Shown here: in pieces, positions 56,524-64,000 of the stretch
Layout: each line of letters opens with the position of its first letter
How positions within the stretch are numbered: position 1 is the stretch's first letter
NCBI RefSeq assembly: GCF_030272615.1
Contig: NC_081409.1
Coordinates: 913,879,840-913,943,839 of the forward strand
Length of the DNA stretch: 64,000 nucleotides
Origin: Cryptomeria japonica
Taxonomy: Eukaryota > Streptophyta > Pinopsida > Cupressales > Cupressaceae
Direction of reading: 5' to 3'
The notes under the pieces: model-generated
What the model saw: the letters and a program-made list of their open reading frames with translations, nothing else
Told to the model about the DNA's origin: nothing
Database searches by the model: none
Made by a program: the position numbers and the translations under genes

Positions 56524-58116
56524 TGTTGGAAATGTGAGTTATGTTGAGTTGTGTTGTCATTGATGTCAACTTGTCTAGTGTTGTCATTGATGTTACCATG
56601 TGTTGTACATGGTCTGGAAGTTAGTGTTTTGATATTTTTATATGGTCTAGTCGTGATGTTAAGGTGTTTCCAAAAGATTGGTGTAGTGGAAGTTTTAATA
56701 TGCAAGAAAAAATATTTACATGCACGAAAGACTATTTAATGTCCCAATGGAAGAATTCTTTGTATTTATTTGATTTATGAAGATTATGGATTTTAGTTAT
56801 GGATATAATTTTTATGATATGTGTATAATGCACTATTAGGTTTTCAGGTCCTCTATTGCTTAGATGATAGAGTTGGTTGTTGCTATTTCTGATAGTGAGT
56901 TTGTTTGTCAATACTGGTCTAATTTGTGGATTCATGTCAATATTGGTCTAAAGAATGCTTGGCAGTTCTCTAATATGTGGATTCATGTCCTATATCTTGG
57001 AGGACATGTTCATTTTTTTCATGCAATGTTCTAACTCAATTTTCTAGTGCTAGTTTTATTGGCAATCAAAGTTATATTGTTTTGTGTTTAGTGTCGTCAA
57101 CTGGTTGGTTTTTGGCTGATTGAGGTGGTGTATCTTATTTGGATCATGCTCTTTTGGTTTGGATATGCATTCAAGGTCGAGTTTGGATGTTGAAATGGGT
57201 CTCCCCATGACATGTGTAGGTCCACTTTGTGTATTTTGTATTGGAGGATGTTTTGGGCCGACTAGTTGGCATGCTTTATTGTTTATCTACACATTTCATT
57301 TGATGTCAACTTTGGGGAATGTGTTAGTGTGTGTGATTTGTTGGAATCATTTTAGAAGGATGTGTTGGGATGTGTTTGGGTCTCCTCTATCTCTTGTAGT
57401 GGACCACATTTGGTATTATTGGTTTGAGTGTCCTAAATTATGTAATTTTGTATTAACTGTATGTGGCTAGCCTAGTTGAAGTTTTAATAAATGATCTTGT
57501 ATATATAGATGTGTGGCTGTATGAGTTAAGGTGTGTAATGCAAGTGAATTGATGAGAAGTGGATGTGAATGATATACAAATAGATTTGGTGCAAAAGTTA
57601 GTTTGCGAAGAGCTTTGATGATATCTTCAATGCAACAATATTTTGAGACATTGATTGATGTCAAATGTGTTTGCCATGATATTGGTCACTTGACATAGTG
57701 GTTCAAGGATAATTTAATTATAAGGAGATCTTGTCCATTTCGATTCATCTATTCCCTGTACCTATTGAAAGGTGATGTGTTTCTTTTGTCATCTTGTGCA
57801 ATCTTTTGTATCTTTCCCTAAGGTTGTGCGCCTTAGTCTTACAAGTCCTATCAGGTGCAATGAGGTCCTTGGCCTTGAGCCTAAAACATTGTAATCCGTT
57901 ATTCATATTGTAAGAGTGATTCTCACTATGGTTTTTCCTCGTTTAGGGTTTTCCATGTAAATTCAATGTTCATGTGTTTATTGTGCAAGTGTTATTTCAT
58001 GTTTCATAATTGTAGTAATAAGCTAATTGTGGTTTGAAGTTTAAAAGATCAAGAGTAAAGTATTAAGAGGTATGGACTGATTCATCCCCCCTCTCAGTCC
58101 CGTGGTGTGTTTAACA
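56524..58116 (+). repeat. 3' LTR of element D (1,593 bp)
   Basis: TGTTGGAAATGTGAG...TTTAACA. It carries TTGTCATTGATGTCAAC at 56554-56570 and a second, weaker copy at 56581-56597, and ends with the CATCCCCCCTCTCAGT motif. Confidence 0.85.
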
Positions 58117-59180
58117 CCAAGGTGGATAAAAGTACACACAATTCAAGTGACCAAACTTCTCATCAACTATCTAATCAACTTTAGATGCATGAGAGTGTAA
58201 ACTATTCAATGGTACTATAAGATCATCAAGATAAAAATATGAGAAGACATATAATTAAGATACACGATCACCTGTGCCAATTGGAATAGTCTCTCTACTT
58301 TGCAAGTCTCTAATAAGCATTGAATCGAGTGTGAACTCAATAGTATTGCCTACCCCACTATGTTTAATATGATAAATAGATATGCTTGATTAGCTGAAAG
58401 AGAAGGTACACTTAGAAAATTTGGGAATAGCCCACCCAAGAAATGATCTCCCTACAAATGCCACTAGAGTTTCATCACCTAAAGTGAAGAAGACATACTA
58501 TGAGGCTCTAGGGAAGAAAAATAAACCTATGAAGAACCCATGTAATGTGAGGCACCTAAGTCAATGATATAATATATAACTAATGATGATGATGTAGTGG
58601 CAAGCCTTATCCATTGATTTATCTTTTCCTTTTTCCTTTGTCGTAGTAGATTATTGAGTTGATGAGGATTCTTTGATAGATTCAGGGACCCCCATGTTGT
58701 GCTTCTCGAGAAGATGTGAGAATCGGTTAATCTACTTCTTCATACATTTGCATTGATTGTGCCCAAGTTTCTTGCAATAGGAACACTTAAATTTTTCTTT
58801 CTTAGGTTTCCTTTGTTTTGAAGAAGTTTGAGTTTGGTTTTGAAGGATTCATATTTAAAAAAAAATGGTCTTCTTGTCATTTTGAGTGTTTTTCTTCTCC
58901 TCTCTATTGTTTAGTGCCTCCTATTCCCATTCCCAACAAAGAGGGCTTGTGTTTTTGAAGAATTCAATGTGCCCATGTGTAATAACTTATCCCATTCCCT
59001 AGTCAAGCCACTAATAAACTTATCTAGAGAAGGAATCTTCCATGTAGGTCCAAGGACCCTTTTGATGTAGTATAAGGTATATACATTCATAGAGTAGTTA
59101 GTACCCAATTTGGAGAGTGTACAAAGACAAATTTGATCCTTCCTTTTCTCTATTCCACATTCTTTCAATTGCAACCTTGG
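58117..59180 (-). pseudogene. minus-strand copia gag-protease remnant
   Basis: Minus-strand reading gives, in order from high coordinates: a gag segment (WKIPSLDKFISGLTREWDKL, then MGTLNSSKTQALFVG) at 58920-59174; a zinc knuckle C-X2-C-X4-H-X4-C (CSYCKKLGHNQCKC) near 58750-58790; protease IIDLGASHYMG near 58530-58560, with Leu in the DSG triad; then the pre-integrase stretch down to the edge of element D. Several stops are present. It lies head-on to element D and is a different copia lineage from A, B and D by its gag. Edges: cut by the D LTR at 58116; start not found. Confidence 0.75.
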
Positions 59181-60311
59181 AGATTTGAATTAGATGAAGA
59201 AATAATCAAGGGTGTCAAAGGAACTAGGCTCAAACTTATGAGCTCATTCTCAACTCATGACCTTTCATTTCATCTATTTTCCCAGAAAGTTTCTCTAGTG
59301 CAAGTCAAATTTTATTTGATGTATTCAAGGATTCCATATGAAAAAGGAGTTCAAGAGACGCATGTATTTGAAGGCTTCGCCACATTTTTTAAATCACATT
59401 TCTTTTGTTTCCTAACCAGTAAGTTCTTTCTTAGTTGCTATCATTACTTGATGCAACACTTTGTTATTTAACATGTTGTACTTTCAATTTTAAATCATGG
59501 TAGTTAAAAGGGTGTAAATGGTGCGATACTCTAATTTGGCTACATGCTTAATATGATTTTTTTAATAAATACTAAAGATGAAGTGAAAAACTAAGTACAC
59601 AAGCACACAAGACACCCCCTTGATTCAACATTCAAACTCTCCTTATTTTGAAACTTTATTATTTAGAGCACAAAAAAGTGTAATGGAAAACAAAGATACT
59701 ATATAAGTTTAGTGTGTTATTATTTCTAATGGATGAGAACAAATAAACATCAATTTCAAAAAAATGACACTCAATTTCAAGTTGCTAGGCAAATGTTATA
59801 ATAATTTCACTTGTCTCTGTATTGCCTAATTTTTGCATTTGAAAAATCTTTTTTTTTTTTTTTTTTAAATTGAGATTGGAGAGGGAAAATTTTAACATTG
59901 CATGAATAGATGTTGTGCTACTTGTTTAAATTTTACACTCATCACATGGAATAAAGACTTACAAAAAAAAAGTTATGCCCTTTACATGCAATGATGACAT
60001 AAAAAAAAAACAATACCCAAGAAAAAAATTGTAGCTTCCCAAAAAGGAACCAATAATGAAACTATAGGTAGGTGTGAATGAAAGAAAAACTTAAACTATG
60101 ATGTTGCATGTAGGTTTGATGCATTTTATCAATGAAATCATACATTTCAAGTGGCACCTTTATTTATTTTGTCTTCCACTAGTACAACCCTCCAATGAAA
60201 ATCTACATGACCTCAAACAATTTGTGGTCTCTATCATTGACAACTTTCAAGGGTTTCTAAGATGACAACCTTCATAACGTTTATGTCAATGGCTATGGTT
60301 CAACCTACATA
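59181..60311. other. AT-rich spacer
   Basis: No gene or element supported; poly-T at about 59848-59868 and several A-runs. The first few hundred bases may be further decayed gag of the minus-strand copia. Confidence 0.35.
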
Positions 60312-61205
60312 TGTGATAGCTAAATTAGCTTATACCTAAATACACTCATTTTACCTTGTTCTAAGCCATTTAATTAGTTAATTTAACTTTTTCTTATCCC
60401 TCATCCTCAATTGAATAAATTTATATTTATTTAATTAGTCTTTCACCTTTATCTCCCTCTTTAATCACATTAATTTATATTTATTTAATTAAGTCAACTT
60501 TATCCACCTAAATCTTCTAAATCTTCTAACTAAATAAATTAGTTAATATATAATTAATTAATTAATTTAGACTAATTAACCCCTAATCTTGTGCACATGT
60601 GATAAGATTCTTCTTTTCAATTAAATCCTAATTTAAAATTTCTTCACCTCCTTGGGAATGTGCAGCAAGACAAATCTTGACTTTTTGAGATCAAATATTG
60701 CCTCCCACAATACCCTTTTCAACTAATCCCACTAAATATTACCTATGACCTATTTCATATGTCCAATCCCCATCATTGATCTCATAGCCACCTTTTCCAA
60801 TCAACTATCTATTGATATTTTTTCAATTCCCCTTGCTTGAGAGCCTTCATCAATTGTGAGCCTTCCATTTCTCAAACCTAGCTCTTGCACCTAATGGTAC
60901 ACTTGTCACATGAATAAAACTTCAATTCAAACCTTAATCCTTAATTAATCTTAGCCATCTATTAATTAACACATCTTGGCCCTTGATTTCCCTCTTGAAA
61001 AGTCTATAATAAATTAGAGGCCTCTCCTCCCATTTGGACATCTTCTATCATCTTAGCTAAATGATGTAGCATTTTTCATCTAATGTATCTTTAACATATC
61101 TTTGTGCTCTCCTTTTGACCTCTCATCATCTCAATTCTGCTATCATGTTGTTGGTTTCATAAGCAACCACATTCCATACATCAAAAAAGAAAATAAAGAG
61201 AGTAT
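60312..61205 (+). repeat. possible old gypsy-type LTR
   Basis: Composition and motifs recall the LTR at 13296-15191: AATTAATATTTATTTAATTA-type runs, ACACTTGTCAC, a CTATAATAAATTAGAGGCC stretch in the place of the TATA box, then GGACATC and GCATTTTTC. It starts TGTGATAG, and TGGGTGCAACCC follows near 61207, in the position of a PBS. No partner LTR is seen, so this is tentative. Confidence 0.3.
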
Positions 61206-61405
61206 TGGGTGCAACCCTTCTTCTAGGTCAATCCAATAAGAAAGAGGTAAAGGTTCAATTTGTATACATTTGCATTCTTTATTTATCCCTTTTTAATTTT
61301 CTCATGTTCACTCAAGTCATACATGAGGGTGCAAAGATGAACTTGGTTTAATTTGACAACACAAAAAATGATACTTGAGATTGTTATAGTCTCAACTCAA
61401 GAATT

Positions 61406-62580
61406 CAAGGTCCTTTATTTGTTTTTGATTAAGTAAAAACAGGTTTTTAAGGGACCCAAAACCCTATACAAAACAGGTTTTAAAAGGGGCTCCTGCAACC
61501 CATAACATGAGATATTCAATCAGCTTCACAAAATGGAACACAACCAAGACAAGACGGAACAAGACAAAGAAAGGGTAGAGACCCCAAAGAGAAAAGTTGC
61601 CTGAAAAGTAAAACCAAACCATGAGCCAACTGTAGGTAGACCATAACAAACAAAGGGCAGTAGAGAGAAAAAAACAAAGAAAGTTCCAGCTGTCCACAAG
61701 GGTAAAGACAACCCCCTAACTTAGGATTTTCCTATGGAGCCCTTCTTATGGGATTGAAGGATCATGTCAAAAGAAGGTGAGGACCGCTTAAAATGTTTTC
61801 CTTTAGCCTTAATCTAACTGTCTTCAACTTTAGCAGCCTCATCTTGCCACTCCAACGGATCTAGTGCTGGAAACCCAACAACCATGGAGTGAACAACATA
61901 CGACACAACTCTAGCAGGACCAACATGGCTCAAGCCAGAATCAGCCCTAGTAACAGATCCAAGTAAAGGGAACGCACCAACAATCTCCCTAGAGACTGGA
62001 ACAACCCCAACAGACCGGTCAGATCTAGTAACCGGGGCAGATCCAGTAACCAAAGAGCCAACAACATCACCTTCCTTCCTAACAACAACGAGAGGGACAA
62101 CCTCAACAAAAGAAACACCAGTTTGCAACCCACAACCCCCAACAACCACCTCAGGCCACAAGGAAACAATGCCACCCACCATGGGGGAAGCCACCCCATC
62201 CGTCAACCCGACCGTTGTGGTAGCCAGGTTGTCCTGAGTAACCACCTAGAAAAAACTTCACTGTGAAGAATTCTTCACAACAGAATAATGCTTAGCTAAA
62301 GCACTGTTCCACCAAGACACAAAGCGTTTCTTAGTAACACCAAGATCACATTTGGCAGCAACATGACCCGTTTTAAAGCACCTTCTGCACCTAAAGGGAA
62401 TCCCTTCATAGTCCAAAGGCTAAATCCAATGGCCCTTAGGAGACATAAGTTTTATCTTTGCAGGCAATCCCTTAGACACATCAATGTCCACCAAGATGCG
62501 AGCATAGGTAGAATGACGAATATTAAAGTAATCAGAATTGAACATCAGGAAGTCCCCAAGAGCAAGGTCCTTTATTTGTT
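61406..62580 (-). mobile_element. LINE-type retroposon with ORF1 only, 18-bp target duplication
   Basis: CAAGGTCCTTTATTTGTT is perfectly repeated at 61406-61423 and 62563-62580. The 1,139 bp between them, read on the minus strand, hold an ORF1 part and a 3' tail ending AAAAAC next to the duplication. No endonuclease or RT is present. A long target duplication is a mark of target-primed reverse transcription. Confidence 0.85.
61811..62560 (-). pseudogene. LINE ORF1 fragment with CCHC knuckle
   Basis: Minus-strand translation shows YARILVDIDVSKGLPAKI, then a TAG where Trp-Gln is usual (HWI-stop-PLDYEG), then the knuckle CRRCFKTGHVAAKC, the typical ORF1 of plant L1-type LINEs (DUF4283 plus zf-CCHC). 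After two more stops near 62250 a 143-codon Val/Gly-rich frame (62245-61814) continues to a TAA. The first stretch lacks its N-terminus (5' truncation). ORF1 binds element RNA in active LINEs. Confidence 0.75.
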
Positions 62581-63840
62581 GTTACTTTTTTGGTTCCTTA
62601 ATTATTTAGTGGTTTCATCTATATATCATTTGTCATTATTAAACATTATGTCGATTGTTAAATATCCAATTATAAAGTAAGGATATTCCTTTAAGTCAAG
62701 TTTACAACATTCCACATGTTTTAAAAGGCCTCAATTTAAATCCTACAAGTTAAAACATTTTTGGTTCATGAAACTTTACTTTAATAGCTTATATTGTTGA
62801 CTTTTTATGCTTGATGAGACATTTTATCCATGGTTTCTTCTATTGGTTTAAAACTGTAAAAATAAATGATACAAAATTCAATAGGTTAATCCACTAATTA
62901 GCCATTACAAAATTAATAATATAATTATATTAAAAGGGACAACAAATTAACAAAAATTACAAGCATTAAGACTAAAATTACCATTGTAGTAAGACTAAAA
63001 CTACTACCAAAATGTCGAACAACTTAAATCACAAACACTAAGCTTACACTTCTAGGCTTAAAAGTGTTAAACACTCAGAGTTGATTGACATTCTCTAAGC
63101 TTAATATATTGCTTAGTGTGTGTGGTTTAAGGCTGGGCCCAAAACTTAATGTTGGTTGCTCGTATTCTTTGTAAATTATTTTGATTCAATATGAAAAAAT
63201 ATAATTTACATTCATAAATGCAATACATTTGAAAGGAAATATGGAAATAAGACTACATAATTACTACATTGTGAAATTTATATTAAAAATAAATTCTTGA
63301 TGAGAAAAAAATCTTCTGATATAAACCCTATATAGAAACTAGAACAAGAATCCTCATTTATAACCTTACTCACTCTCAAAACGTTTTAGAATTTGAAAAA
63401 TAATAAATTCTTAAAAATATCTTCACTTAATTAGGTTAAATTTTTCAATGGACACCACCATCTATGGCTCTACTTTCCTCCTAAAATGAATCATCCATTA
63501 ATTGTAATTGAAAAAGAAAAGTTAGGAAAAAACCTACCCATACTTGATGACCTAGGTATATAGGGTAGAGCAGAGGGAGATCATAGGTAACAGGATCGAA
63601 TTGTTAAAATTTCTTCCATTGAAAATGGATTTTTGCTTATCTTCGAGATATTTGTTTAAGAGGCATAAAGAACGTGGGTCCTGAACAAGATCCATGTTTG
63701 GACAACAATAGTATATTGTCTCTTCCATATTAACAAATTTGCTCCTGCAATACCAAGACATGTCAGAAAATGACAGCATATTGCATGGCTTGTGGTGATC
63801 CAAGCACTAATCTGTGAAGGCCATTCTTTATTGTTTTAAC
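62581..63840. other. AT-rich spacer
   Basis: No supportable gene. A minus-strand frame 63803-63552 (83 codons, ...CCPNMDLVQDPRSLCLLNKY...) follows a TTGGTATTGCAG acceptor-like string and could be an exon, but nothing identifies it. Confidence 0.35.
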
Positions 63841-63994
63841 TCCATTCACACTTCTTTTAATCTACAAATTAGAAGCTGAATGGTTTTGATAATGGAGCTG
63901 ACACACAATATGTAAGAAGGCAGAAGCTTTGAATAGTTGCCCACTTCTTACGAGACAAAAAAAAATAACAAGCTGGTCATGTGAAGAGTGAGAA
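63841..63994 (+). repeat. dispersed repeat, copy 2
   Basis: Matches 53936-54091; carries an extra AAAAAAAAATAACAAGCTGG segment before GTGAAGAGTGAGAAT and lacks about 25 bp near its start. It runs to the window edge, so what follows is unknown. Confidence 0.85.
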
Positions 63995-64000
63995 TGAATG

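Larger units (their letters stand above)
54092..58116 (+). mobile_element. 5'-truncated Ty1/copia element D with 3' LTR
   Basis: Begins abruptly in the integrase C-terminal region next to the dispersed repeat, runs through RT and RNase H, then PPT and a 1,593-bp 3' LTR. The gag, protease, integrase core and 5' LTR are missing. Its LTR is the relative of the solo LTR at 26463-51923. Confidence 0.88.

Noticed and set aside
57120-57470. 116-codon Cys/Trp-rich frame in the D LTR
   Set aside because: Lies inside the LTR; the matching solo LTR has no equivalent open frame.
61464-61711. hydrophobic minus-strand frames as a membrane protein gene
   Set aside because: They fall in the 3' tail of the LINE retroposon, between its target duplications.

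Overview
This is nuclear DNA of a seed plant. It holds one intron-containing D-type cyclin gene in a sea of nested LTR retrotransposons, with AT-rich spacers and no prokaryotic or organellar signals. The very large Tat-lineage Ty3/gypsy element, the old degraded Ty1/copia copies and the low gene density suggest a large, repeat-rich genome. A gymnosperm is my guess; it is inference, not something the sequence proves.

Layout. (1) 1-15191: a young, nearly intact Tat-type Ty3/gypsy element. The window starts inside its 5' LTR. It has a primer site, a long leader, gag-protease with a G-patch, one in-frame TAA, then RT-RNaseH-second RNaseH-integrase, a 2 kb 3' untranslated region, a polypurine tract and the 3' LTR. 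(2) It sits inside a minus-strand LTR element (15192-16572) that starts with a coiled-coil ORF. (3) 16573-26462: the genic island, with a six-exon D-type cyclin (19127-20949), an E2F-site cluster and TATA box upstream, then spacer with tandem repeats and two small unassigned ORFs. (4) 26463-51923: a five-unit nested stack. A solo LTR (TSD TAAAT) is split by copia element A (27134-51102, TSD ATGTT). A is itself split by element N (30699-37328), by a 1.8 kb TRIM-like element (39116-40888, TSD CAAGT) and by copia element B (42869-50751, TSD CAGGG, inside A's 3' LTR). (5) 51924-64000: spacer, a 5'-truncated copia element D (54092-58116), a minus-strand copia gag-protease remnant (58117-59180), a possible old gypsy LTR (about 60312-61205), and a LINE ORF1 retroposon with an 18-bp target duplication (61406-62580).

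How the parts relate. Element N has LTRs, a primer site and a polypurine tract but no protease, RT, RNase H or integrase. It carries instead a coiled-coil/zinc-knuckle ORF1 and a roughly 1,050-codon ORF2 that I cannot assign to a family. The minus-strand element at 15192-16572 carries a related ORF1, so at least two members of this class lie in the window. N shares its LTR start (TGTTGG), PBS (TGGTATCAGAGC-type), polypurine module and an LTR-end motif with copia elements A and B, which suggests mobilisation in trans by copia machinery. A recurrent inverted repeat brackets the polypurine tract/U3 junction in these families. These are the best candidates for an undescribed system here.

The cyclin gene looks functional: all splice sites are GT-AG, the exon phases agree, and the LxCxE and cyclin-box residues are present. 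Most copia copies are dead, and many of their stops fit C-to-T or G-to-A changes.
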